33,086 bases of DNA from DASRDR01 sp963812945 [NCBI: uncultured Candidatus Rokubacteria bacterium] (GTDB lineage: Bacteria > Methylomirabilota > Methylomirabilia > Rokubacteriales), in assembly GCA_963812945.1 (NCBI GenBank), contig CAWEXD010000005.1, positions 1 to 33,086 of the forward strand, given 5' to 3'. Positions 14,649-23,969 of this stretch are shown here, piece by piece; the first letter of the stretch is position 1, and the number at the start of each line of letters is the position of its first letter. The translations under genes were made by a program, and so were the position numbers. The notes under the pieces are model-generated. The model saw only the letters and a program-made list of their open reading frames with translations. It did not search any database and was not told the DNA's origin.

Positions 14649-16307
14649 ATGACTCGTCGGGTCCACACGATCCTGGGACTTCTCGCGCTCACCCTGGCGG
14701 CCTGCTCCGGGCAGCCGGCCGGGCACCACCACGCCGGGGCCGCCGCGGCCGCGCCGCCGATGCTCCTCGACGGTCTCGGACGCCACCACCAGACCATCAC
14801 GACGACCTCGCGCGACGCCCAGGCGTACTTCGACCAGGGGCTCCGGCTCGTGTACGGGTTCAACCACCTCGAGGCCGAGCGCGCCTTCCGCGAGGGGACA
14901 CGCCTCGATCCCGAGTGCGCGATGTGCTACTGGGGCATCGCGCTCACCCACGGATCGAACTACAACAGCCCGACCGATCCCGAGCGGGAGAAGGCCGCCT
15001 TCACGGCCATCCAGCGGGCCGTGGTTCTGGCGGGCCGCGTCACGGACCGCGAGCGAGCAACCATCGAGGCTCTCGCGAAGCGGCACGCGGACACGCCGCC
15101 CGCCGACCGCACCGCGCTCGACCGCGCGTACGCCGACGCGATGCGCGACGTGTCGCAGCGCTTCCCCGAGGACCTCGACGCCGCCACGCTCTTCGCCGAC
15201 GCCCTGATGAATCTCCGTCCGTGGGACCTGTGGAAGCCGGACGGCAGCATGCAGCCGGAGACCCCGGAGATCCTCGCGACGCTCGAGCGCGTGATGCGGG
15301 CCAGCCCCGATCATCCCGGCGCGCTGCACCTCTACATCCACGCCGTCGAGGCCGGCCCCGACCCGCGCCGGGGCGAGGCCGCGGCCGACCGGCTGGCGCC
15401 GCTCATGCCTGGCGTCGGGCACATGGTCCACATGCCGTCCCACATCTACCTCCGGATCGGCCGCTATGCCGACGCCGTGGACGTGAACGTCGGAGCGGTG
15501 AAGGCGGACCGAGCGTACCTGGCGAAGGGCAGGTCGAATCCCATGGTGGGCGGGCTCTACTATCCGCACAACCTCGACATGCTCTGGCAGGCGGCCAGCA
15601 TGGACGGGCGGGGGGCGGAGACGATCCGGGCCGCGCGCGAGTTCGCGGAGTCCGTGCCGCCCGCCATGCTTCGTGAGATGCCGGACATGGAGACCGGGCC
15701 CTCGGCCCCGCTGTTCGCGCTGGCCCGGTTTGGACGCTGGGAGGAGATCCTCCGCCAGCCGGCGCCGCCCGCGGAGTTCCCCTACGTGACGGGGGCCTGG
15801 CGCTACACGCGGGGGCTCGCGTTCGTCGCCACGGGGCGCAGGGCCGAGGCCGAGGCGGAGCTGGCCGCGCTTCGCCAGGTTGCGGACCGCACACCGGCCG
15901 ACCGGGCGCTCGCGAGCTTCTTCAAGACGAAGGCGATCCTCGCGCTCGCGGTCAACGTCCTCGCGGGGGAGATCGCCGCGCGGTCGGGGCAGACCGACGT
16001 GGCCGTCAGGCACCTCCTCGCCGCGGTGGCCGAGCAGGACGGCCACTGGTTCAGCGAGCCGCCGGTCTGGTATTTCCCCGTGCGGCAGTCACTGGGCGCG
16101 GCGCTCCTGGCCGGCGGGCGTGCCGTCGAGGCCGAGGCGGTGTACCGGGACGACCTCAAGCGGAACCCCGAGAACGGATGGTCGCTCTACGGGCTGGCCC
16201 GGAGCCTTCGGGCCCAGGGCAAGACGGCCGAGGCCGCCACTATCGAGGCGCGGTTCCAGAAAGCCTGGGCCCGCGCCGACGTGACGCTCTCCGCCTCGCG
16301 GTTCTGA
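14649..16307 (+). CDS. TPR-containing lipoprotein
   Basis: The 552-residue protein starts at ATG 14649 after AAGGAG; the frame is open upstream but has no signals. A lipoprotein signal ends in LAACSG (Cys about 20), followed by a His/Ala-rich linker. The soluble part belongs to a family of large TPR proteins with DQGLRLVYGFNHLEAERAFREGTRLDP near the start, CAMCYWGIALTHG, then YIHAVEAGPDP and HMVHMPSHIYLRIGRYADAV. His-rich spots and the conserved Cys pair CxMC (about residues 96-99) could bind metal. C-terminal TPRs end in PENGWSLYGLARSLRAQGK. No enzymatic domain is seen; it is likely an outer-envelope protein-interaction factor. It forms a pair with the small lipoprotein upstream. Confidence 0.88.
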   Translation: MTRRVHTILGLLALTLAACSGQPAGHHHAGAAAAAPPMLLDGLGRHHQTITTTSRDAQAYFDQGLRLVYGFNHLEAERAFREGTRLDPECAMCYWGIALTHGSNYNSPTDPEREKAAFTAIQRAVVLAGRVTDRERATIEALAKRHADTPPADRTALDRAYADAMRDVSQRFPEDLDAATLFADALMNLRPWDLWKPDGSMQPETPEILATLERVMRASPDHPGALHLYIHAVEAGPDPRRGEAAADRLAPLMPGVGHMVHMPSHIYLRIGRYADAVDVNVGAVKADRAYLAKGRSNPMVGGLYYPHNLDMLWQAASMDGRGAETIRAAREFAESVPPAMLREMPDMETGPSAPLFALARFGRWEEILRQPAPPAEFPYVTGAWRYTRGLAFVATGRRAEAEAELAALRQVADRTPADRALASFFKTKAILALAVNVLAGEIAARSGQTDVAVRHLLAAVAEQDGHWFSEPPVWYFPVRQSLGAALLAGGRAVEAEAVYRDDLKRNPENGWSLYGLARSLRAQGKTAEAATIEARFQKAWARADVTLSASRF

Positions 16308-16342
16308 AGGAGCGCTCGGCAGACTTCGCCGTCGTGGGGGAA

Positions 16343-16363
16343 TTGTCGGGCTTTGCCTGACAA
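16343..16363 (+). terminator. Terminator-like hairpin after the TPR lipoprotein gene
   Basis: TTGTCGGGC (16343-16351), a TTT loop and GCCTGACAA (16355-16363) form a nine-pair stem with one G-T wobble. It lies 36 bases after the stop at 16307 and 95 bases before the next gene. There is no uninterrupted U tract, only GGATTT, so it would be a weak intrinsic terminator or an mRNA end-protecting structure. Confidence 0.4.
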
Positions 16364-16457
16364 CGGATTTGCCCGGCCACCGTCGATAATCGAGTAGCCG
16401 CGATCCTGCGTCATCGCGGCCGGGCGGCCACCAGTGGCGGGCCGCCGGGAGGTGCGG

Positions 16458-17531
16458 ATGCGGGTTCTCCTGCTCGGGGTGGGCGGCTTCATCGGCTCGC
16501 ATCTCGTCGACCGATTGCTCAGCGAGCCGAGCTACGAGGTCGAGGGCCTCGACCTCAGCGACGAGAAGCTCGAATCGGCCCGCTTCCTGCCGAAGTTCAC
16601 GTTCGTCCGGGGCGACATCCGGCACGAGCGCGACACCATGCGGGCCATGATCGACCGCGCCGACGTGGTGGTCGACCTGATCGCCCACGCGACGCCGAGC
16701 CTCTACGTGGCGAAGCCGCTGGAGGTCTTCGAGCTGAATTTCATGGAGAACCTCCACATCGCCGAGGCCTGTGTCGAGAAGGGCAAGCGCCTCGTGCAGT
16801 TCTCCTCCTGCGAGGTCTACGGCAAGACCCTGGCCGCGGTGGCGCCCGACGAGCTCGCGGACCCCGATGACATCCGGCACGCGCTGTTCAACGAGGACAC
16901 GACCGACTTCATCCTTGGTCCGGTGGGCAAGCATCGCTGGATCTACAGCTGCGCCAAGCAGCTCCTCGAGCGGGTGATCCACGCGTACGGTCTCCGGGAA
17001 GGATTGAACTGGTCGGTGGTCCGGCCCTTCAACTTCATCGGGCCCCGGATCGACTACCTCACGACGGACCAGGACGGCAACCCCCGGGTGTTCTCCCACT
17101 TCATGACCGCCCTCCTCGAGGGCACCCAGATGAAGCTGGTCAACGGCGGCCGCCACCGGCGCTGCTACACCTACATCGACGACGCGGTCGACTGCATCGA
17201 GCGGATCGTCGCGAACCCGGGCGGGGTGTGCGACCGGCAGATCTTCAACGTGGGCAGCCCGCAGAACGAGCTGTCGATCCGCGAGCTGGCCGAGCGGATG
17301 CGCGACCTCTACGACAGGAAGTTCCGGAAGCCCGGCCAGCGCCTGCCGGACCTCGTGGACGTCGACGACCGCGACTTCTACGGCGAGGGGTACGAGGACT
17401 CGGACCGCCGGATCCCGGACATCACCAAGGCCTGGACCCTGCTCGGCTGGCGACCGAAGTACGACCTCGACGAGACCATCGAACGGAGCATGGTGGGGTT
17501 CGCCCCTTACGCCTCCGGCGCCGCCCCCTGA
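16458..17531 (+). CDS. ArnA C-terminal-type NAD-dependent UDP-sugar decarboxylase/epimerase
   Basis: The 357-residue protein begins at ATG 16458 behind GGGAGG. It is an extended SDR with GVGGFIG (residues 7-13). It resembles the decarboxylase half of ArnA along most of its length: YEVEGLDLSDE, FSSCEVYG (116-122), RWIYSCAKQLLERVI with the catalytic Tyr163/Lys167 pair, RPFNFIGPRID, RCYTYIDDAVDCIERI, and DRRIPDI near the end. The ArnA catalytic Glu is kept (CEVYG), while the Ser before it is Cys. ArnA oxidises and decarboxylates UDP-glucuronate to UDP-4-keto-pentose; here the N-terminal formyltransferase domain is absent. Its stop overlaps the start of a GT2 gene, so both likely make or transfer a modified sugar. 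Confidence 0.88.
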   Translation: MRVLLLGVGGFIGSHLVDRLLSEPSYEVEGLDLSDEKLESARFLPKFTFVRGDIRHERDTMRAMIDRADVVVDLIAHATPSLYVAKPLEVFELNFMENLHIAEACVEKGKRLVQFSSCEVYGKTLAAVAPDELADPDDIRHALFNEDTTDFILGPVGKHRWIYSCAKQLLERVIHAYGLREGLNWSVVRPFNFIGPRIDYLTTDQDGNPRVFSHFMTALLEGTQMKLVNGGRHRRCYTYIDDAVDCIERIVANPGGVCDRQIFNVGSPQNELSIRELAERMRDLYDRKFRKPGQRLPDLVDVDDRDFYGEGYEDSDRRIPDITKAWTLLGWRPKYDLDETIERSMVGFAPYASGAAP

Positions 17532-18313
17532 TGGGTGCCGGGGAGCCGGCCCCGGGCGCGCGCCGGCTCGCCATCGCGATTCCCGCGTACAACGCCGCCG
17601 AGACCCTCGAGAGCGTCTTCGCCCGTATCCCGCCCGAGATCGTCGCTCGCACGGCCCACTACGTCGTCGTCGACGACGGCAGCACGGACGCGACCGCGGC
17701 CGTGGCGCGCCGACTCCGGTCGCGCTTCCCGACCCTCGACCTGATCGAGCACCCGGAGAACCGAGGCTACGGGGGAGCCGCGCAGAGCGGGCTCGAGCGA
17801 GCGCTGGAGCTCGGGGCGGACCTCGTCGTCTGGCTTCACGGTGACGGGCAATACGCGCCGGAGTCGATCCCTGCGCTCCTGGCCCCGCTGGACGCCGGCC
17901 GCGCGGACATCGTCCAGGGCTCGCGCTTGCGGGGAGGCGGAGCCCTCGAGGGCGGAATGCCCCTGTACAAGTACGTCGCCAATCGCGGGCTGACCTGGAT
18001 GGAGAACCGGATCTTCGGGCTCGGGCTGGCCGAGTACCACAGCGGCTACATGCTGTACCGCCGGGCTGCCCTCGAGGCCATCCCCTTCCGGCGCTTCACG
18101 ACGCGGGGGTTCGTCTTCGACCAGGAGATGCTCGTGGCGGCCCGGATCCTGGGCCTCCGGGTGGTCGACCTGCCGATTCCCACGCGCTACGCGGGGGAGC
18201 GGTCGTACCTCCGGCCGATCCCGTACGGCCTCGCCGTGCTGAAGCTCATGGGTCGCTACCTTCGGGGCGACTACCACCGCCTGGTCGAGGGGAGACCGTC
18301 CCTCTCTCGGTAG
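17531..18313 (+). CDS. GT2-family glycosyltransferase (DPM1/ArnC-like)
   Basis: The 260-residue enzyme begins at an ATG whose A is the last base of the preceding stop codon, showing translational coupling with the decarboxylase. It is a GT-A fold: IAIPAYNAAETL near the N-terminus, VVDDGSTD (residues 47-53) for nucleotide binding, and a DxD-like HGDGQ (103-107), where the more common first Asp of DGDGQ is His. RGFVFDQEMLVAARILG and PIPTRYAGERSYLRP match polyprenyl-phosphate mannosyl/glucosyltransferases. No C-terminal membrane helices follow, as in DPM1. It probably moves a sugar from a nucleotide donor to polyprenyl phosphate at the inner face of the membrane. Whether the donor is the product of the neighbouring decarboxylase is inference. 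Confidence 0.9.
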   Translation: MGAGEPAPGARRLAIAIPAYNAAETLESVFARIPPEIVARTAHYVVVDDGSTDATAAVARRLRSRFPTLDLIEHPENRGYGGAAQSGLERALELGADLVVWLHGDGQYAPESIPALLAPLDAGRADIVQGSRLRGGGALEGGMPLYKYVANRGLTWMENRIFGLGLAEYHSGYMLYRRAALEAIPFRRFTTRGFVFDQEMLVAARILGLRVVDLPIPTRYAGERSYLRPIPYGLAVLKLMGRYLRGDYHRLVEGRPSLSR

Positions 18314-18354
18314 TGTCTCGGCCCCGGCGCCGGCTCGTTCGCGCCTGCGTCCCG

Positions 18355-19194
18355 TCAGCGGAGAAGCGCGGCGTGCTGGTCGAGGAGCGGCAGCACCCGC
18401 TCGCGACCCTCGGACGGGAGCGGGACCACGACGCGGTCGATTCCCGCCTCGCGGTATCGCTCGACGGTCGATGCGTCGGCCTTCCCCCCGAACACCGAGA
18501 CCGAGATCGTCTTCGGGTCGCGCCCCGCGCGCCTGGCCTCGGCCCGGAGCTCTCCCAGCTGGGCCAGGACCGTGTCGACGCCCGCGCGGCCGCGCGGGAA
18601 CCATCCGTCGCAGAAATCGACCACGCGCCGCAGCGTGTGCGGCCCCTCCCCGCCGAGGAGGACGGGCGGGTGCGGCCGCTGGACCGGCTTCGGATAGGAC
18701 CAGATGCGATCGAAGCGCACGAACTCGCCGTGGAACTCGGCCTCGTCCTGGGTCCAGATCGCCTTCATCGCCAGGACCCGCTCGCGCATCACGCGGAAGC
18801 GCGTGGGGAAGGCCGTCCCGTGGTGCTCCATCTCCTCGGCGTTCCAGCCGGCGCCGACGCCGAAGAGGACGCGCCCATTCGACAGGAGGTCCAGGCTGGC
18901 GACGACCTTGGCCAGCACGATCGGGTCGTGCTCGATGACCAGGCAGATCCCGGTGCCGACCCGAAGCCGCGACGTCGCCGCCGCGGCGGCCATGAGCCCG
19001 ATGAAGGGGTCGAGGGTGTGCGCGTACTCCTTGGGCAGGTCTCCGCCACTCGGCCAGGGCGTCCGCCGGCTCACCGGGATGTGCGTGTGCTCGGTCACGA
19101 AGAGAGACTCGAAGCCCCGCTCCTCGAGGGCCCGCGCCAGCTCGTCGATGCGGATCGAGTACTCGGTCGGGAAGATGAAAGCGCCGATTTCCAT
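18355..19194 (-). CDS. LLM-class (luciferase-like) F420- or FMN-dependent oxidoreductase
   Basis: The 279-residue protein is preceded by GAGGAGG with a good spacer. It is a TIM-barrel of the bacterial luciferase superfamily, F420-type branch: IGAFIFPTEYSIRIDELARALEERGFESLFVTEHTHIP at the start, RLRVGTGICLVIEHDPIVLAKVVASLDLLSNGRVLFGVGAGWN, then FHGEFVRFDRIWSYPKPVQRPHPPVLLGG. These fit probable F420-dependent oxidoreductases of the Rv2161c type. The reaction is a flavin- or deazaflavin-dependent oxidation or reduction; substrate unknown. No F420 biosynthesis gene is in the window, so the cofactor is not settled. The last 15 residues are hydrophobic and typical. It is transcribed divergently from the peptide-import operon. 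Confidence 0.9.
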   Translation of the reverse strand: MEIGAFIFPTEYSIRIDELARALEERGFESLFVTEHTHIPVSRRTPWPSGGDLPKEYAHTLDPFIGLMAAAAATSRLRVGTGICLVIEHDPIVLAKVVASLDLLSNGRVLFGVGAGWNAEEMEHHGTAFPTRFRVMRERVLAMKAIWTQDEAEFHGEFVRFDRIWSYPKPVQRPHPPVLLGGEGPHTLRRVVDFCDGWFPRGRAGVDTVLAQLGELRAEARRAGRDPKTISVSVFGGKADASTVERYREAGIDRVVVPLPSEGRERVLPLLDQHAALLR

Positions 19195-19311
19195 GTCCTG
19201 CCTCCTCGGAGCGGGGGTCGATGTCGAGGCCGCGTCCCCATGAGCGGAGCCGGCTCGCCCTTACTCTCTCACAGGTGACGGCCGTCGCCTCGGCCGCGCC
19301 CGAGGCCCGCC

Positions 19312-19340
19312 TTGACTTGTCCGGAGCCGCTGCCGAGAAT
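19312..19340 (+). promoter_or_regulatory. Candidate promoter of the oligopeptide importer operon
   Basis: TTGACT (19312-19317), a 17-base spacer and GAGAAT (19335-19340) lie about 62 bases before the ATG at 19403. The -35 matches 5 of 6 and the -10 matches 4 of 6 consensus bases. Confidence 0.4.
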
Positions 19341-19402
19341 GGCGCCGTCGCCGTGCTGGCGCCCGAAGACGCTCGAACCCGTCCAACCCCGGGAGGTCCC
19401 CG

Positions 19403-20965
19403 ATGAACCTGGGAAGCCTGGTCCGTGTCGGCCTGACCGGTCTCGCGAGCGCACTCTTCGCGATCGTCGCCCTGGCGCCGGCGGAGGGGAAGGTGCTGCG
19501 CACGAACCTCCGCGCGGACCCGGCGATGGTCGACCCGGTGACGTACTCGGAGCTGGTGGCCGGTGACGTGATGAAGAATCTCTACGAGGGGTTCACCGAC
19601 ACCGACAAGGACGGGAACGTGGTCCCCGCCCTGGCCGTCCGGTGGGAGGCCCATCCGGACAACAAGGGCTTCCGGTTCCAGCTCCGCAAGGGCGTGAAGT
19701 TCCACAGCGGCCGGGAGTTCACGGCGAAGGACGTCAAGTGGACCTTCGAGCAGATCCTCCTGCCGGGGAACAAGGGCGGGCTCACGCTCACCTACCTGAA
19801 GGACCTGGAGGGGGCGAAGGACATCCAGGACGGCAAGGCCACGCAGCTCTCGGGCGTCAAGGTCATCGACCCGTACACGGTCGAGGTGCGGTTCGTGAGC
19901 CCCGACGTCCTCTTCCCGATCTATCCGTTCCAGTTCATGGACAGCGGGATCGTGGCCGAGCACGGGGCCGACTGGCACACGAAGGCGTCGGCCGGGACCG
20001 GTCCCTTCAAGTTCGTGCACTGGAAGCGCGGGCAGGAGGTCCGGCTCGCGGCCCACAAGGAGTACTGGGGCGGCGCGCCGCTCGTCGACGAGGTCGCGAT
20101 GCTGGTCGTGCCGAGCTACGACACGGCGGTGTCGATGTACGAGGCCAACGCCCTCGACGTGATCGAGCTCGAGGCGATCCAGGCCCGCCGCGTGCTGAAG
20201 GACCCGCAGTTCAAGGACCAGATCCTGGCGGTGCCGGCGGCCCAGATTCGCTTCCTGGGCATGAACCAGAACCTCTACGAGCCCTTCAAGGACAAGCGGG
20301 TCCGGGAGGCGATCTGTCTGTCGTTCGACCGCGAGGGCATGGTCAAGGGGCTCTACGGCGGCGCCGGGGCGCCCCTTTACGGCCAGATGACGCCGGGTGT
20401 CGCCGGCTACAACCCGAACGTCAAGCCGATCCCGTACGACCCGGCCCGGGCGAAGCGGCTCATGGCCGACGCGGGCTATCCCGACGGCAAGGGCCTGCCC
20501 CCGGTCAAGATCACCTGCGAGCCCACCTTCAAGGACGAGCTGGCGTACTACGCGGATCAGTTCAAGAAGGTGCTCGGCATGCCGGTCGAGATCGAGATCC
20601 AGGAGCGCGGCACGTTCATCAAGCGGATGAACGCCGGCGAGGTGCCGTTCTTCCCGTGGGGCTGGACGGCCGGGTACCCGGACGCGATGTACTTCCTCTC
20701 CCAGGTCTGGTACGGGCCGAGCCCCTACAACCGGGCCCGCTGGAAGAACGCCGAGTTCGACCAGCTGATCGTCCGGGCCCAGGCCACGGCGGACGCGCCG
20801 GCGCGGTACAAGCTCTACCATGACGCCGAGCAGGTGCTCCTCTCCGACTGGGGGACTTGCCCTCTCGTGGTGCGGATGCAGATCGCGCTCCGGAAGCCGA
20901 ACGTGCAGGGCGTGCACCTGACGCCCTTCCGGTTCCTGCCCTTCAAGACCGTCAAGCTCGACTGA
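19403..20965 (+). CDS. Dipeptide/oligopeptide-type ABC transporter binding protein (SBP family 5)
   Basis: The 520-residue protein has a signal peptide (about residues 1-29) and the large SBP_bac_5 fold of DppA/OppA. Family landmarks include NLYEGFTDTDKDGNVVPALAVRWE, FRFQLRKGVKFHSGREFTAKDVKWTFE, GTGPFKFVHWKRGQEVRLAAHKEYWG, IRFLGMNQN, DKRVREAICLSFDREGMV and PYDPARAKRLMADAGYP. GGGAGG precedes the ATG. No lipobox is seen, so the protein should be free in the periplasm. It delivers ligand to the DppB/C-like permeases encoded next. Family members bind peptides, nickel, glutathione or plant-derived compounds, so the ligand is open. Reading frame intact. Confidence 0.93.
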   Translation: MNLGSLVRVGLTGLASALFAIVALAPAEGKVLRTNLRADPAMVDPVTYSELVAGDVMKNLYEGFTDTDKDGNVVPALAVRWEAHPDNKGFRFQLRKGVKFHSGREFTAKDVKWTFEQILLPGNKGGLTLTYLKDLEGAKDIQDGKATQLSGVKVIDPYTVEVRFVSPDVLFPIYPFQFMDSGIVAEHGADWHTKASAGTGPFKFVHWKRGQEVRLAAHKEYWGGAPLVDEVAMLVVPSYDTAVSMYEANALDVIELEAIQARRVLKDPQFKDQILAVPAAQIRFLGMNQNLYEPFKDKRVREAICLSFDREGMVKGLYGGAGAPLYGQMTPGVAGYNPNVKPIPYDPARAKRLMADAGYPDGKGLPPVKITCEPTFKDELAYYADQFKKVLGMPVEIEIQERGTFIKRMNAGEVPFFPWGWTAGYPDAMYFLSQVWYGPSPYNRARWKNAEFDQLIVRAQATADAPARYKLYHDAEQVLLSDWGTCPLVVRMQIALRKPNVQGVHLTPFRFLPFKTVKLD

Positions 20966-21031
20966 GAGCCCGGGGGGCGGCGGGACGTCTCGGCTGACCG
21001 CGGGCCCCTCGGCCGGAATGAGGACGCGCGG

Positions 21032-21979
21032 GTGAGGAAATATGCGCTCCGCCGCGTGCTCGGGCTCCTGCCCGTCCTGATGACGGCCGTCGTCCTGACG
21101 TTCGTCGCCAACCAATTCGTCCCCGGCGACCCGATCATGACGCTCCTGAGCGACAAGTCGGGGGACGCCGCGCTCGAGGCGCGGCTCCGCGCGGAGTACG
21201 GCCTCGACCGGCCGCTCTGGCGACAGTTCGTGACCTACGTCGGCGGCATCGTCCGGGGCGACTTCGGGCTCTCGTTCCGGTTCGCCAGCACGCCGGTGAT
21301 CGACGTCATCGCGCCGGGGCTCCTGGTGACCCCGCTCCTGGCCGCGGGGGCCCTCCTGCTCGCGGTGCCGCTCGGCGTGGCCCTGGGGACGTTCGCGGCC
21401 CTTCGGCGGAACTCGCTCTGGGACACCCTCGTGGTCCTCGGGCTCGTGGCGGGGACCTCGATCCCGAACTTCGCCATGGCCGCGTTCCTCGTCTACCTGC
21501 TCAGCGTCCGGCTCGGATGGCTCCCGGTGGCGGGCTGGGGCGGCCTCTCGCAGGCGGTCCTGCCGATGCTCCTGCTGGCGATCCCGCCGACCGCCTACGT
21601 CGCACGGCTGTCGCGCACCTACATGCTGGAGGTCCTCCAGCAGGACTACATCCGCACGGCCCGCGCGAAGGGTCTGAGCCGCCGGCTCGTGATCTACCGC
21701 CACGCGCTCCGCAACACGCTGGTGCCGCTCCTGACCACGATCGGCATCATCCTCGGCGGGCTCCTGTCGGGCACGTTCGTCGTGGAGACGCTCTTCAACA
21801 TCCCCGGGCTCGGGCGGATGGCGATCCAGGCGATCTTCGCCCGCGACTATCCGGTGACGATGGCCATCGTGCTCCTCTTCACGTTCTTCTACACCGGGAT
21901 CAACCTGGTGGTGGATCTCCTCTACGGGGTGATCGATCCGCGGATCCGCCTGAGCACCGGTCGGGCGGGACGGGCGTGA
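21032..21979 (+). CDS. DppB-type ABC transporter permease
   Basis: The 315-residue permease starts at GTG 21032 after GAGGA. It has the six-helix BPD_transp_1 fold with the N-terminal family signature MRKYALRRVLGLLPVLMTAVVLTF and PGDPI in the first loop. The EAA-type coupling loop is DYIRTARAKGLSRRLVIYRHALRNTLVPLLT, which docks on the ATPases. The C-terminus DLLYGVIDPRIR is diagnostic for DppB. The gene overlaps the next permease by GTGA. It forms the membrane channel with the DppC-type partner. Intact and of normal length. Confidence 0.95.
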   Translation: MRKYALRRVLGLLPVLMTAVVLTFVANQFVPGDPIMTLLSDKSGDAALEARLRAEYGLDRPLWRQFVTYVGGIVRGDFGLSFRFASTPVIDVIAPGLLVTPLLAAGALLLAVPLGVALGTFAALRRNSLWDTLVVLGLVAGTSIPNFAMAAFLVYLLSVRLGWLPVAGWGGLSQAVLPMLLLAIPPTAYVARLSRTYMLEVLQQDYIRTARAKGLSRRLVIYRHALRNTLVPLLTTIGIILGGLLSGTFVVETLFNIPGLGRMAIQAIFARDYPVTMAIVLLFTFFYTGINLVVDLLYGVIDPRIRLSTGRAGRA

Positions 21980-22859
21980 CGGGGGCCGGGGCGCCCGTGG
22001 CGGCGCTGGCCGCGCTCGACGAGCGCGCGGGCGGGGACTTCTGGCGCCGCTTCCGGCGGAGTCGCAACGCCTGCCTCGGCGGGGCCTTGGTCGTTCTCGT
22101 CACGGGCGCGGCGCTGGGAACGCCGTGGCTCGCGCCCTATGACTATGGAGATACCGATCTCCTGGCCGTCTGGGCCGAGCCCTCGCGCGCCCACGTGCTC
22201 GGCAGGGACGCCCTCGGACGCGACGTGCTGAGCCGCCTCATCGTCGGCGCCCGGGTGTCGCTGCTGGTCGCCGTGTCCGTGCTCGCGCTGACGCTGACGG
22301 TCGGCACGCTGGCGGGGATGGTTGCCGGGTACTTCGGCGGGTGGATCGACACGGTGCTCATGCGAGGGGCCGACATCGTCTTCGCCTTCCCGGAGCTGAT
22401 CCTCGCGATCCTGGTCGCGGCGATGCTGGGGCCGGGGACGCCGACGGTGATCGTCGCCCTCGCGATCGTCTGGTGGCCCGGGATCGCCCGGCTGACGCGG
22501 TCGCTCACGCTCTCGCTCCGGACCGAGCTCTTCGTCGACGCGGCGGTGGTCAGCGCCACCCGGCCCATGCGGATCCTCCTCCGCCACGTCCTGCCGAACA
22601 TCGTGCCGCCGCTGATCGTCCGCGCCTCGATCGGGGTCGGCTTCATCGTGATGGCCGAGGCGACGCTGAGCTTTCTCGGCATCGGCGTCCAGGAGCCCCT
22701 GCCGACCTGGGGCGGGATGATCCGGGACGGCCTGGTCGCCCTCCGCACCGAGCCGTACCTCGCCCTGTCGGCGAGCGCCGCGCTCGGCGTCACCATCATC
22801 GGCTTCAACCTCCTGGGCGACGGGCTCCGCGACCTGCTGGACCCGCGGGTGCGCGACCG

Positions 22860-22863
<4 letters not shown>
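21976..22863 (+). CDS. DppC-type ABC transporter permease
   Basis: The 295-residue permease starts at GTG 21976, overlapping the preceding stop in the sequence GTGA, which indicates translational coupling; the frame is open upstream but that is shadow. It has an OppC_N-like segment (FWRRFRRSRNACLGGALVVLVTGAAL), the PSRAHVLGRDALGRDVLSRLIVGARVSL motif typical of DppC/OppC, and the coupling region DAAVVSATRPMRILLRHVLPNIVPPLIV. ATLSFLGIGVQEPLPTWGGMI and GFNLLGDGLRDLLDPR close the family pattern. It ends in GTGA, again overlapping the next gene. Confidence 0.95.
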
Positions 22864-23915
<1,052 letters not shown>

Positions 23916-23969
23916 CGAAAATGTCGCAGAAGTGAAAGTCTGACCCCGCTCCTCTGCTGCGACGGCCTG

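Noticed and set aside
13086-16046. A 986-codon open frame on the minus strand
   Set aside because: It is antisense to the SDR and TPR genes and crosses the PhyH gene in the wrong frame. No conserved motif, low-complexity Arg/Gly/Pro sequence, and no ribosome site.
17507-21703. A 1398-codon open frame on the minus strand
   Set aside because: It runs antisense through the glycosyltransferase, LLM oxidoreductase and binding-protein genes. Its only protein-like part is the genuine LLM region in another frame, and the composition (Arg, Pro, Glu, Asp, Val, His-rich) is the usual shadow of GC-rich coding DNA.
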